The position numbers were made by a program, and so were the translations under genes. This document shows, piece after piece, positions 51,124 through 59,828 of a stretch of 61,136 bases of DNA. Origin of the DNA: CAYWNA01 sp964459305. GTDB taxonomy: Bacteria; Planctomycetota; Planctomycetia; Pirellulales; Pirellulaceae. The stretch is from the NCBI GenBank assembly GCA_964459305.1, contig CAYWNA010000053.1, forward strand, positions 1-61,136, given 5' to 3'. Position 1 is the first letter of the stretch, and every line of letters starts with the position of its first letter. The notes under the pieces are model-generated. The model was not told where the DNA came from and searched no databases. It saw only the letters and a program-made list of their open reading frames with translations.

Positions 51124-54070
51124 AAGATGCTCGCACGGGAACGCTCACACGAATGGTTGCCGCTGGCCCCTCGATGCCATCCTCGTTGATGGCGGTAACG
51201 GTCACCGCGTGCTTACCGGTGCCGAGTCCGTCAAGGGCCACCGAGGTCGCGGACCATACGGACGTAAGTTGAAAATACTTGCTGGCCGGGCAGTCGGCGC
51301 CCGGGCGGCTGTAGGCGTTGTGGCCGCGCGTGCCCGGCCGGCTCGCATCCCAGGCAACGGTGACGGCCCCGCCCACGACGGTGCTGCGCAGGCCGGTGAC
51401 CGGGATGAGCGGCGCGGCGGGGAAGTCGTACGCGTCACGGCCGTCGCGCCCCTCGGGCGTGTAGTCAGCCGTGCCGGTCACCAGCAATTTCGTCATCTTC
51501 AGCGGGCGCAGACGCGGTCCGACCTCGACCAGCTCCACGTCATCGAACCACATCTGGCCCTCATGCTCGCCCCAGAACGCAGGTTGCCAGTAGGGATAGA
51601 CCTGCATCTTGGTCAACGCCCTTTGCTCGGGGTGAAGAGCCGGCGTGTCGATAACGATCTCCTTGCGGTACCACTGCTGGTCATCAAAGGTCGCGGCGTA
51701 CACGACTGCATTGCGCGGCCATTCGAATGGCTGCAACTGGTTGCAGTAGCGGCCAATCTCCGGCGAGCCCTCATGCGGCGTGTAGCCCCTGGTGAACTTC
51801 CCACGCATCCAGTAGCTGAGCCGGTAGCTCCACTCGGGCTTGACCGCCATCTCGACGATCTGCATTAGCTTCGCCTTGGTCAGCACGCCCGACAACTTCA
51901 CGCACCGTCCTCCGGAGTGCGCCATTCCCGTCTCGATCGAGGTCACCGTCTTGCCGAATTCCCAGCCGTCCAGGCCATCCTCGAAACCAGGATTGGCCAA
52001 CAGATTGCGGTCCGAACCTGGCTCATAGGTCATCTCGCGGCGTAAGGACACGGTACGCTCGCCCGCGGTCAGCTCGCACTCCACCAGCTTCATCCAGTGC
52101 CATTGCGAGCGTTGGACGGGGATGTCGGCCAGCACCTGGCCGTCCACCGACACGCTAACTGTCTCCGGATCCTGCCATGCACGTCCGCGGCCCCAAATCA
52201 CATACTCACCATCGGCGGGCACGTTGATAGTGACAGATCGCTCGGCACGCGTCGGCCATTGCCCACGTTCGATGAAGGTGCAGCCGGGGATATCGTACGA
52301 ATCCAGCACGTGAGTGCCCGTCTGTGTGCCTTTGGCCCAAGCCGGGCCCGCCAGCGCACCGTACAGCCCGCTGTACTCGACCGCACGTACGAAGTACTCC
52401 GCTCGCTCGACCGGTGGACGGTTATCCAGGTACTCCACCCCGCTCACGAGCTCATCGTTCAGACGCTCGAGCGGACTGTCGCCCGCCCGCCGGTAGATCG
52501 CGTAGCCCGCGGTCTCGTAATGTGACGCGGGGAGTCCCCAGGTCAACCGCACTGCACTGCCCGCGCGCGAAGTCATCAGCCCCCGTGGCGGATCGGGCTG
52601 GCGGACAACCAGGACGTACTCCTTGCGCGGTCGCTTTTTGCCGTCAGGATACAGACGCCCGATGGCGTCGGTGATGTAGATCGTTCCCGCTGGCAGGCCC
52701 CGCCCGCGCACGGCCTTGTGCAGCCGCGTCTGGGCATTCTCGCCCCACTGACAGCCGTGGAAATGTGTATCGTCCTTACTCGCGTAGGGCACATGCAGTC
52801 GCGGGACGCGCCGGTCGCCGATGCCGATGAGCAGCGTACCGCTGGGCGCGAAGCCGTCGGTGGTTTGGACCGCGATGGTCTCATCGCCCGCCTGCACGTC
52901 CGCGGTCGGGATAGCGTACAGGCGATGGTTGACATGGTCGTAGCACGAGTGGACAAGCACCTTGGTACCGTCGGGGCTGCCCGACGGATGGCCGTGGTCT
53001 TGGGACAGGTCGCCGGGCGGCTCGGTGGTGGAGCTGATGTAGCCCGCGTCCCAACGCTCGCCAGTCCATAGGTCGGTCATCTCCAGCCGCTCCATTCCGT
53101 CCCAGCCGGAGTCGCCGGCAACGAGCCGGCCACTGCGCCCGCAGGTGCCGTAGTGGTTGGACTCGGGCGCGTCGCCGATGCGGATGGCAGCGGTCGGTGC
53201 GTCCTCGCTGATCCGCCACGAGTAGCCGTTCACGTGGCAGAACTCACCGTCGCCCGACCACGCGTCATGGGTCCAATAGTTGAGACCCCGCGAAGGAAAC
53301 ACATCTGAGGTGAGCGTCTGCAGGTCCAGCACGGCGACGTGTGCCTGCCAGAGGCCGCCGGATCGCCGGAGCACGTTGGTGGGATCCTCGCCCTGCCGGA
53401 TAGCTTCGAGCATCACAGGGGGCACATCGCGGGTCGTCAGATTCACGCGGTTGCGTTCGGCGGCAGGCGTGACGGTCTTGGGCCAGATCTCGGTGGTGGG
53501 CGAAGTCCACACGACGCGGATCGGATCGTCGGTCCACAGCGACTTGACGCACCAGTCCGACAGGCCGTCGCCGGTCATGTCGCCGCGCAGCATGACGTAT
53601 TCGGCGTTCGGCCCGATGACCCCGCAGGTAAGGGTGCGCACGCCCGGCGGCATTTTCACCACCTCGCGTTCTTCGCCGGTGTCGAGGTAACGCAAGTAGA
53701 CCGATCCCCCCTCGGTGTTGCGAATGCCGTAGACCACGGCCAGGCGACCATCGCGCCGGACGAAGACGGGGTTCTCGGTGGTGCCTTCGGCCCGGTGCTC
53801 GCTGCCGAAGCAATATTCGGAGCCGTCGGACAGGTTCACCACGACGATTCTCAAGTCGCCTTCGTGCTCACGGCACACCATAAAATGCCCGTCGCGGCTG
53901 AAAGGCTTGTCAGCGTGATGGTATTCATGGAAAGTCATGCGCGACGTCAGCCGCCACATCTCGACTCCGGTGCCCTCCTGACGAAACATGACCTTCTCGG
54001 CAAGGGCCGCCGAAGCGATGCCGGCGCCAACGACCATCACGGCCAGGATCAAGACCCAGAACCTTCTCAT
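51110..54070 (-). CDS. Secreted beta-propeller / fibronectin-III / carbohydrate-binding protein
   Basis: A 986-residue protein. The ATG at 54070 follows a perfect AGGAGGT ribosome binding site and begins a signal peptide (MRRFWVLILAVMVVGAGIAS). Residues about 30-480 form a propeller-like region (DGHFMVCREHEGDLRIVVVN; TENPVFVRRDGRLAVVYGIR; SPDGTKVLVHSCYDHVNHRL) as in oligogalacturonate-lyase-type propellers. Residues about 505-600 resemble a fibronectin type III domain (GSAVRLTWGLPASHYETAGY), then a CBM-like domain (YVIWGRGRAWQDPETVSVSV), a second CBM-like domain (NLLANPGFEDGLDGWEFGKT) and a C-terminal FN3-like domain. It probably binds and cleaves pectin-like polymers. It is the first gene of an operon with the exo-rhamnogalacturonan-lyase-like gene. 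Confidence 0.7.
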   Translation of the reverse strand: MRRFWVLILAVMVVGAGIASAALAEKVMFRQEGTGVEMWRLTSRMTFHEYHHADKPFSRDGHFMVCREHEGDLRIVVVNLSDGSEYCFGSEHRAEGTTENPVFVRRDGRLAVVYGIRNTEGGSVYLRYLDTGEEREVVKMPPGVRTLTCGVIGPNAEYVMLRGDMTGDGLSDWCVKSLWTDDPIRVVWTSPTTEIWPKTVTPAAERNRVNLTTRDVPPVMLEAIRQGEDPTNVLRRSGGLWQAHVAVLDLQTLTSDVFPSRGLNYWTHDAWSGDGEFCHVNGYSWRISEDAPTAAIRIGDAPESNHYGTCGRSGRLVAGDSGWDGMERLEMTDLWTGERWDAGYISSTTEPPGDLSQDHGHPSGSPDGTKVLVHSCYDHVNHRLYAIPTADVQAGDETIAVQTTDGFAPSGTLLIGIGDRRVPRLHVPYASKDDTHFHGCQWGENAQTRLHKAVRGRGLPAGTIYITDAIGRLYPDGKKRPRKEYVLVVRQPDPPRGLMTSRAGSAVRLTWGLPASHYETAGYAIYRRAGDSPLERLNDELVSGVEYLDNRPPVERAEYFVRAVEYSGLYGALAGPAWAKGTQTGTHVLDSYDIPGCTFIERGQWPTRAERSVTINVPADGEYVIWGRGRAWQDPETVSVSVDGQVLADIPVQRSQWHWMKLVECELTAGERTVSLRREMTYEPGSDRNLLANPGFEDGLDGWEFGKTVTSIETGMAHSGGRCVKLSGVLTKAKLMQIVEMAVKPEWSYRLSYWMRGKFTRGYTPHEGSPEIGRYCNQLQPFEWPRNAVVYAATFDDQQWYRKEIVIDTPALHPEQRALTKMQVYPYWQPAFWGEHEGQMWFDDVELVEVGPRLRPLKMTKLLVTGTADYTPEGRDGRDAYDFPAAPLIPVTGLRSTVVGGAVTVAWDASRPGTRGHNAYSRPGADCPASKYFQLTSVWSATSVALDGLGTGKHAVTVTAINEDGIEGPAATIRVSVPVRASSFNP

Positions 54071-54220
54071 CTCGCACCTCCTTGAGTGCAGTGAACGGCC
54101 AGTGGGCACGTGGTGCGTTCGCGTAACGTATCTTCTGTGATCTCTCAGCATGGTAATGCAAAACAGATTGCCTGACAGTCGGCTGAGCAAAATTTCGTGT
54201 GTGGCAAGCCTTTCTGGCAC

Positions 54221-54283
54221 GTACCTGGATTCACTAAGAATTCAGACTGGCGGACGATTCTGAATTCTTGCGAATTCAGCTAC
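54221..54283. repeat. Palindromic dispersed repeat (family C, copy 2, diverged)
   Basis: The right arm 54258-54283 (containing CTGAATTCTTGCGAATTCAG) is nearly identical to the arm of copy 1 at 12003-12029. The left arm 54221-54246 has several mismatches, so the hairpin has decayed. It lies between two minus-strand genes: just past the end of the regulator gene and upstream of the start of the propeller/FN3 gene. Confidence 0.7.
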
Positions 54284-54295
54284 CACAATGGCAGT

Positions 54296-55498
54296 TCATC
54301 GAGCTGACGCAATGGTTTCTGTCTTGCCAACAGTCGTGCGTGAATCTCGCCGATGCTGGCCGGGAGTCCGCCCGAGCGCTCGACGGAGAACATTGCACAT
54401 GTATTGTTCGTTGCGGTATCCGGATTTCGCAGCGATGATTCGTAACGGAAAATCCGTGTTCTCCAAGAGCGATTTTGCGATGTTCAATCGAACACGTTCG
54501 ATTTCATCGTGGGTGGTTCGTCCGACGACATGCCGGAAGTGATTGTCCAGCGTCGAGCGCGAGACGCCCACGTGTTTGGAAACGTCAAGTACCTGGATGG
54601 GTTCTGTTGCATGATCGCGAATGAACCTGAGAGCGGCTGCCACTTGCTCGTGAGGCACTGTCAAGATGTCGGTCGAGCGACGAGCGACCAGCCTGCCTGG
54701 CGGTACGAGTGTTCTCATCTGTTTCGGTTGCTTGCCGGTCATCAACTTGTCCAAGGCCGCTGCGGCTTCATGACCGATTTGGTGAGTCCCCTGTTCGATG
54801 CTGGATAACGGAGGATGACACAGTTCACACATCAACTCGTCGTTATCCACACCTAAGACGGCAACGTCTTCGGGCACACGGAGTTTCAACCGGCGACATG
54901 CCTCCAGCACATGCCGGGCGCGGGGATCGTCGCAAGCCATCACGCCGACCGGCAGTTTGAGGGATCGCAGCCAGGCAGCCATGTCGCTTTGAATCTTCTC
55001 CCATTGCCGGCCCGTTCGATGGCGTCCGGTGAACATCGAACAACGGTAACCCGCGCGTGTCAGGAATTCAGAAAACGCGCGGCCCCGCTCCCTCGACCAT
55101 CCGTTGGCTGGAGTAGCTGGGACGCCGCAGTATCCAAAGTCGTCAAAACCGCACTCCAACAGATGCTCCGCTGCGCGTTCTCCGATCCTTTGATTGTCTG
55201 TGCAAACACATGCGATGCTGTCGAGTGTCGGGCTGAGGTGGGCGAGACTCGCCACGCCCACGACAGGGATCTGCAACTGGGCAATCGATTGGTGAATGGC
55301 CGGGTTCTCCAACTGGGCAATGACGCCGTCCCCTCGCCATTTACCCAGTGGTGGCATTTTGTGCAAATGCTCGTCCTCGCAGAGGATTATCCAGTTTCCC
55401 ACTCGTTGCGCGTACTGCGAGATTCCCGAAATGATCTTGCGGTCATAGTCGTACTTTGTGTTGACAACCAAGGCGACTCGGAACGTTTGACGTGTCAT
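54296..55498 (-). CDS. XylR-like AraC-family transcriptional regulator
   Basis: A 400-residue protein with two parts. Residues about 5-270 are a LacI-type periplasmic-binding-like sensor domain (FRVALVVNTKYDYDRKIISG; MACDDPRARHVLEACRRLKL; VAVLGVDNDELMCELCHPPL). Residues about 285-385 are an AraC HTH domain: two helix-turn-helix units, VLDVSKHVGVSRSTLDNHFR and IIAAKSGYRNEQYMCNVLRR. This is the architecture of the E. coli xylose regulator XylR, which binds a sugar through the N-terminal domain. It is divergent from the DegT / Gfo-Idh-MocA / alanine dehydrogenase operon, which it probably controls; that target assignment is inference from position. Confidence 0.85.
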   Translation of the reverse strand: MTRQTFRVALVVNTKYDYDRKIISGISQYAQRVGNWIILCEDEHLHKMPPLGKWRGDGVIAQLENPAIHQSIAQLQIPVVGVASLAHLSPTLDSIACVCTDNQRIGERAAEHLLECGFDDFGYCGVPATPANGWSRERGRAFSEFLTRAGYRCSMFTGRHRTGRQWEKIQSDMAAWLRSLKLPVGVMACDDPRARHVLEACRRLKLRVPEDVAVLGVDNDELMCELCHPPLSSIEQGTHQIGHEAAAALDKLMTGKQPKQMRTLVPPGRLVARRSTDILTVPHEQVAAALRFIRDHATEPIQVLDVSKHVGVSRSTLDNHFRHVVGRTTHDEIERVRLNIAKSLLENTDFPLRIIAAKSGYRNEQYMCNVLRRALGRTPGQHRRDSRTTVGKTETIASAR

Positions 55499-55560
55499 TG
55501 CCCCTGCGAACCCTTCTGCGAATCATCCAAGGCGAGCGGCAGATGAGAGTTTACCCTTGA

Positions 55561-55622
55561 AACCCGAAGCGTAAGCGAGGGATTCTGCTTTTTCCGCTTC
55601 GTCCTCGCTTACGCTTCGGGTT
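55561..55622. repeat. Palindromic dispersed repeat (family F, copy 2)
   Basis: Arms at 55561-55580 (AACCCGAAGCGTAAGCGAGG) and 55603-55622 are perfect reverse complements. The same arm sequence is found in the inner stem at 32922-32945. It lies in the regulator/operon intergenic region. Confidence 0.9.
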
Positions 55623-55714
55623 ACTTCTTACCTTCCGCTCGTCCAAAACCATCGAATAATAATATATTGCAATGCAGTTTAGCATATTTTGGAATGGTAA
55701 GACAGCCTTGAGAT

Positions 55715-55727
55715 GTCATGATATGAC
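55715..55727. promoter_or_regulatory. Candidate operator upstream of the DegT operon
   Basis: GTCATGATATGAC has 5-bp inverted half-sites (GTCAT / ATGAC) and lies in an AT-rich stretch (AATAATAATATATTGCAATG at about 55656-55675) between the XylR-like regulator and the operon it diverges from. The spacing to the start at 55760 fits a promoter-proximal operator. This is a weak inference from sequence only. Confidence 0.35.
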
Positions 55728-55759
55728 GATTCAACCTGTCACCAAGAGGAGAAGACCGA

Positions 55760-57088
55760 ATGAGTGAGAAATTGGCAATTAGCGGCGGTACACCGATCCT
55801 GAAACGGGAAGACTACAAAAACTGGCCTGTCCTCACCGACGACGATCGCAAGTTTGTCAACGAGGTCCTCGACAGCGGCATCGTGGCTGGCGGCACCGGG
55901 CCTCAGGTTGTTGCCCTCGAAAAGGAATGGGCCGAGTTCGTGGGAGCCAAGCACTGTCTGACCACTTGCAGTGGCACCGCGGCGCTGCACATGGCGTTGG
56001 CGGCGGTCGATGTCGGTCCGGGCGCCGAGGTGCTCGTGCCGTCCTACACGTTCTTGGCCACAGCCTCCTGTGTCATCCACCAAATGGCCATTCCGGTCTT
56101 CGTCGATATCGAGCCGAAAACCTACACGATGGATCCGAGCAAAATCGAGGCGGCCATCACCGAGCGGACCAAGGCCATCATGCCCGTTCACATCCAGGGA
56201 TGCCCGGCCGATATGGATCCGATCGTCGAGATCGCCGAGAAGCACAACCTGCACATCATCGAAGACGCATGTCAGGCACACGGGGCCATGTACAAGGGCC
56301 GCATGTGCGGCACTATTGGGATCGCGGGGGCGTTCAGCCTGAACAACCTGAAGAACCTGTGCGGCGGCGAGGGCGGACTGTTCGTCACAAATGACGATGA
56401 CGTCGTGAAGAAAGGCGATCTGGTCCGGTACTTTGGCGACGAGTGCGACGAGAAGACACTCCGGCAAAAGTACAACTCGTCCATTCTTGGCTACATGTAT
56501 CGCAATCAGGAACTGCCGGCGGCATTGGCTCGCGGACAGCTCAAGCACCTGAACGAACTGAACGACACACGCATCCGCAACGCCGAGTATCTCACTAGCG
56601 AACTAGCGAAGATCCCAGGGGTCATCCCTCCCTTCTGCCCGCCCGACTACAAGCACGTCTATTGGTTCTACGCCGTTCGTTTCGACCCACAGGCGGCCGG
56701 CATCGATGCGGATCCGATTCGGTTTCGCGTCGCCGTGGAAAAGGCCCTGTTCAAAGAGGGCGTGCTCGTCGGACAGTGGCAGAACATGCCCGTGTTGGCC
56801 CAGGATGTCTTCCAGAGCCAGATCGGCATCGGCGACCGCTACCCGTGGGCCATCAACGAAGCCAAGGGGATCACGTACAAGTACGACGTCGCCGATTTCC
56901 CTGTGGCGCAGATGCTCTGCGACACGTACACGAACGTCCATTCCATCCACCCGCCCAACGGCCTGGAGCTGAACGAAAAGGTAGTCGCGGGGTTCCAAAA
57001 AGTCTTTGCCAACCTGGGAGAGGCGATGGACCACGTAGACGACGACGTCAAGCCCAGCTTCGATGGCCCGCTCTATGGTGTCGGCTGA
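55760..57088 (+). CDS. DegT/DnrJ/EryC1/StrS-family PLP aminotransferase
   Basis: A 442-residue cytoplasmic protein with a purine-rich ribosome binding site. It has the aspartate-aminotransferase fold of sugar aminotransferases: GIVAGGTGPQVVALEKEWAE, TTCSGTAALHMALAA (cofactor phosphate), LHIIEDACQAHGA (D169 and Q172 contact PLP), and the PLP Lys in FSLNNLKNLCGGEGG (K198). Family members aminate keto-sugars such as nucleotide-linked hexoses or convert inosose-type compounds. Together with the Gfo/Idh/MocA oxidoreductase downstream (oxidation, then transamination) it could make an amino-sugar or amino-cyclitol, but the substrate is unknown. It is the first gene of the operon divergent from the XylR-like regulator. 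Confidence 0.85.
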   Translation: MSEKLAISGGTPILKREDYKNWPVLTDDDRKFVNEVLDSGIVAGGTGPQVVALEKEWAEFVGAKHCLTTCSGTAALHMALAAVDVGPGAEVLVPSYTFLATASCVIHQMAIPVFVDIEPKTYTMDPSKIEAAITERTKAIMPVHIQGCPADMDPIVEIAEKHNLHIIEDACQAHGAMYKGRMCGTIGIAGAFSLNNLKNLCGGEGGLFVTNDDDVVKKGDLVRYFGDECDEKTLRQKYNSSILGYMYRNQELPAALARGQLKHLNELNDTRIRNAEYLTSELAKIPGVIPPFCPPDYKHVYWFYAVRFDPQAAGIDADPIRFRVAVEKALFKEGVLVGQWQNMPVLAQDVFQSQIGIGDRYPWAINEAKGITYKYDVADFPVAQMLCDTYTNVHSIHPPNGLELNEKVVAGFQKVFANLGEAMDHVDDDVKPSFDGPLYGVG

Positions 57089-57182
57089 TTTTGTCCCGCC
57101 GGGTGCGAATCTATCGCCGGGGGGTACGGCCTCCGGCGAGACGCATTTGTATTCATCGTTCACGCCTTTGGAGGATCCTCCC

Positions 57183-58505
57183 ATGAAGAAAGACCTGTCG
57201 ATTCCTCAACAAAGCTCACGACGTGATTTCCTCAAACACTCGACGACCCTTGCCGCCGGTGCGACCGTGGTACCGTTGGCGATCCGGCGAACGGCGCATG
57301 CGGCCGGCAGTGACGTCTTGAAAGTCGGGCTGATTGGCTGCGGCGGCCGAGGTTCCGGCGCTGCGGTGAACGCCATGAACGCCGGGGAGGACGTCCGGCT
57401 GGTGGCCATGGGAGATGTCTTTGCCGACAAAGCCCAGGCATCCCGCGAACGGCTCAAGAAGGCTAGGCCCGACCAGGTGGCGGTGGACGACGATCACGTG
57501 TTTGACGGTTTCGACGCCTATCAGAAAGTGATCGGCAGCGATGTGGACGTGGTGTTGATTGCCACGTCTTCACGCTTCCATCCGCAGTTCTTGAAGGCCG
57601 CCGTGGATGCCGGAAAGCATGTCTTTATCGAAAAACCGCACGCCGTGGATGTGCCGGGGTTGCACGTCGTTGAGGCCGCTTGTGAAGACGCGAAGAAGAA
57701 GGGACTTGCGGTCGTCTCCGGGCTTTGCTGGCGATATGACGCTGCGGTTCGCGAGACGATAAAACGCGTGCATGACGGGGCCATTGGCGAGATCGTGGCC
57801 ATTGAGGAGACCTATCTGCGCAGCGCCTACCGGCTGATTCAACGTCAACCCGAATGGTCGGAGTTCCAGTGGCAATTGCGTAATTGGTACCACTTCTGTT
57901 GGCTGTCGGGCGGCGACGTTCTTCAATCGTTGATTCACAGCCTGGACAAGGCGGCGTGGGCATTGCTCGACGAACCGCCCGTGTCGGCCTTTGGCCTGGG
58001 CGGGCGGTCATCCATTGTCGAGCCCAAGCATGGTGACCAGTTCGACAATGTCTCCATGGCCTTCGAGTATGCCAACGGCGTGCGGCTGTACGGTTTCAAC
58101 CGCGCCCAATCGGCTTGCTTCGGTCAAACGGCGGACTGCATTCTGGGCACCAAGGGTGTGGCGTACATGCCGCGAAATTGTCGGATCGAGATTGGCGGCG
58201 AGACCGTTTGGCAATACGATGGACCGAAGGTCAGCATGGTGGATGCGGAGCATCAGGAACTGTTCGCTTCGATCCGATCCGGCAAACCCATCAACAATGG
58301 TCTGTACATGGTCCGCAGCACGATGCTCGCCATCCTGGGCCGCATGGTATGTCACACGGGAAAGAGGATCACCTGGGAAGAGGCCATGAAGTCGGAAGCG
58401 ATTCTCGGCCCCGAGCCGGCTTCCTTTGATACCGAGCCGCCGATCCAACCTGGTCCCGACGGCCTCTATCCGGCGCCCATACCGGGTATCACCAAGTTCT
58501 CTTGA
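57183..58505 (+). CDS. Tat-exported Gfo/Idh/MocA-family oxidoreductase
   Basis: A 440-residue protein. The ATG at 57183 follows GGAGGATC and opens a twin-arginine signal (SRRDFLKHSTTLAAGATVVP, R13-R14). Residues about 45-165 are the NAD(P) domain with VGLIGCGGRGSGA and the family EKP motif in VFIEKPHAVD. The C-terminal alpha/beta domain (about 190-400) supplies the substrate pocket. The family includes glucose-fructose oxidoreductase and inositol dehydrogenase, so export of a preassembled cofactor-bound enzyme by Tat is expected. It lies 94 bp after the aminotransferase gene and 44 bp before alanine dehydrogenase. The substrate is probably a sugar or cyclitol but is not determined. Confidence 0.88.
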   Translation: MKKDLSIPQQSSRRDFLKHSTTLAAGATVVPLAIRRTAHAAGSDVLKVGLIGCGGRGSGAAVNAMNAGEDVRLVAMGDVFADKAQASRERLKKARPDQVAVDDDHVFDGFDAYQKVIGSDVDVVLIATSSRFHPQFLKAAVDAGKHVFIEKPHAVDVPGLHVVEAACEDAKKKGLAVVSGLCWRYDAAVRETIKRVHDGAIGEIVAIEETYLRSAYRLIQRQPEWSEFQWQLRNWYHFCWLSGGDVLQSLIHSLDKAAWALLDEPPVSAFGLGGRSSIVEPKHGDQFDNVSMAFEYANGVRLYGFNRAQSACFGQTADCILGTKGVAYMPRNCRIEIGGETVWQYDGPKVSMVDAEHQELFASIRSGKPINNGLYMVRSTMLAILGRMVCHTGKRITWEEAMKSEAILGPEPASFDTEPPIQPGPDGLYPAPIPGITKFS

Positions 58506-58549
58506 GGCAGCATTGAAAGACAATCCGTATCAGCGAACGGAGACCTGCG

Positions 58550-59671
58550 ATGATAGTTGGAGTTCCCAAAGAAATCAAACGCGACGAGTATCGCGTGGCT
58601 CTGCTGCCCGTGGGAGCCGAGGAATTGGTGCGGGCCGGCCACACGGTGCTCGTGGAGGCCGGCGCCGGGCTCGGATCGGGCTTGCCGGATCACGAGTATC
58701 TGGCGCAGGGCGCCGAACTGGTAAGCGGCCCGGAGGAGATCTTTGGTCGCGCGGATCTGGTGATCAAAGTGAAAGAGCCGCTGCCCGCCGAGTGGCCGTT
58801 GATCCGCGACGGGCAAGCGATCTTCACGTATTTCCATTTCGCAGCCGATCAAGAACTGATCGAAGCCATGATGGTTTCCGGCGCCACGTGCATCGCCTAC
58901 GAGACGTTGCGCGACGACCACGGTCGATTGCCGCTGCTGACGCCTATGAGCGAAGTTGCCGGACGAATGAGCATCCAGGAAGGGGCCAAGTACCTGGAAC
59001 GGCCCCAGATGGGACGCGGCATCCTCCTGGGCGGAGTGCCGGGTGTTGCGCCTGCCTGCATTACGATTTTGGGCGGCGGAGTCGTTGGGGCGAACGCGGC
59101 AAAGATCGCGGCTGGATTCCGGGCCGATGTGGCCATCCTGGATGTCAACATGGACCGGCTTCGCTACCTGGACGATATCATGCCACCCAACGTGAATGTG
59201 CTTTTCAGCGACCGTCACACAATTCGTGAACAGTTGAAGCTGGCCGATCTGGTCATCGGATCGGTGCTCATCCCCGGCGCCAAGGCCCCATGCTTGATTG
59301 GCCGCGAAGAACTGAAACTGATGAAGCCCGGCAGCGTCATCATCGACGTAGCCATCGACCAAGGCGGATGTGTGGAAACGAGTCGGCCAACGACGCACAG
59401 CGATCCAACGTTCATCGAAGAGGAGGTGGTCCATTATTGTGTGGCGAACATGCCCGGCGCAGTCGGACGAACGAGCACCTTTGCGCTGTGCAACGTGACA
59501 CTGCCCTACGCACAGCGAATCGCAAGCCGGGGCATCGAAACGGCGGCCCACGAGCTTCCTTCGATCGCCGCCGCAGTGAATATCCACAAAGGCCAGATCA
59601 CGAATCAGGCGGTTGCCGAATCATTCGGCATGCCGTTCAGGCCGCTGGAAACAGTCCTGAATTGCGAGTGA
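58550..59671 (+). CDS. ald: Alanine dehydrogenase
   Basis: A 373-residue cytoplasmic enzyme that interconverts L-alanine and pyruvate plus ammonia with NAD. The sequence starts MIVGVPKEIKRDEYRVALLP and keeps residues known in the M. tuberculosis enzyme: R15, K75 in VIKVKEP and H96 in TYFHFA. The NAD Rossmann motif is ITILGGGVVGANAAKIA (G175-G180). SVIIDVAIDQGGC and FALCNVTLPYAQ are further family blocks. Full length, no truncation. It is the third gene of the operon, 44 bp after the oxidoreductase; it may regenerate alanine as an amino donor for the DegT aminotransferase. Confidence 0.95.
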   Translation: MIVGVPKEIKRDEYRVALLPVGAEELVRAGHTVLVEAGAGLGSGLPDHEYLAQGAELVSGPEEIFGRADLVIKVKEPLPAEWPLIRDGQAIFTYFHFAADQELIEAMMVSGATCIAYETLRDDHGRLPLLTPMSEVAGRMSIQEGAKYLERPQMGRGILLGGVPGVAPACITILGGGVVGANAAKIAAGFRADVAILDVNMDRLRYLDDIMPPNVNVLFSDRHTIREQLKLADLVIGSVLIPGAKAPCLIGREELKLMKPGSVIIDVAIDQGGCVETSRPTTHSDPTFIEEEVVHYCVANMPGAVGRTSTFALCNVTLPYAQRIASRGIETAAHELPSIAAAVNIHKGQITNQAVAESFGMPFRPLETVLNCE

Positions 59672-59828
59672 AGGCGTGAGGAAAGCTAGGGGTAAAACAA
59701 CTCTCGATCCCTTCCTTCATGCAACGTGTTTCATCGCGAGTTGCCGGGGGATACAATGACAGGCATTGATACGCGGATTTAGTTCACGTCAGTACCAGCG
59801 CCGAGGCCTCGAAACAAGGCACGTACCC

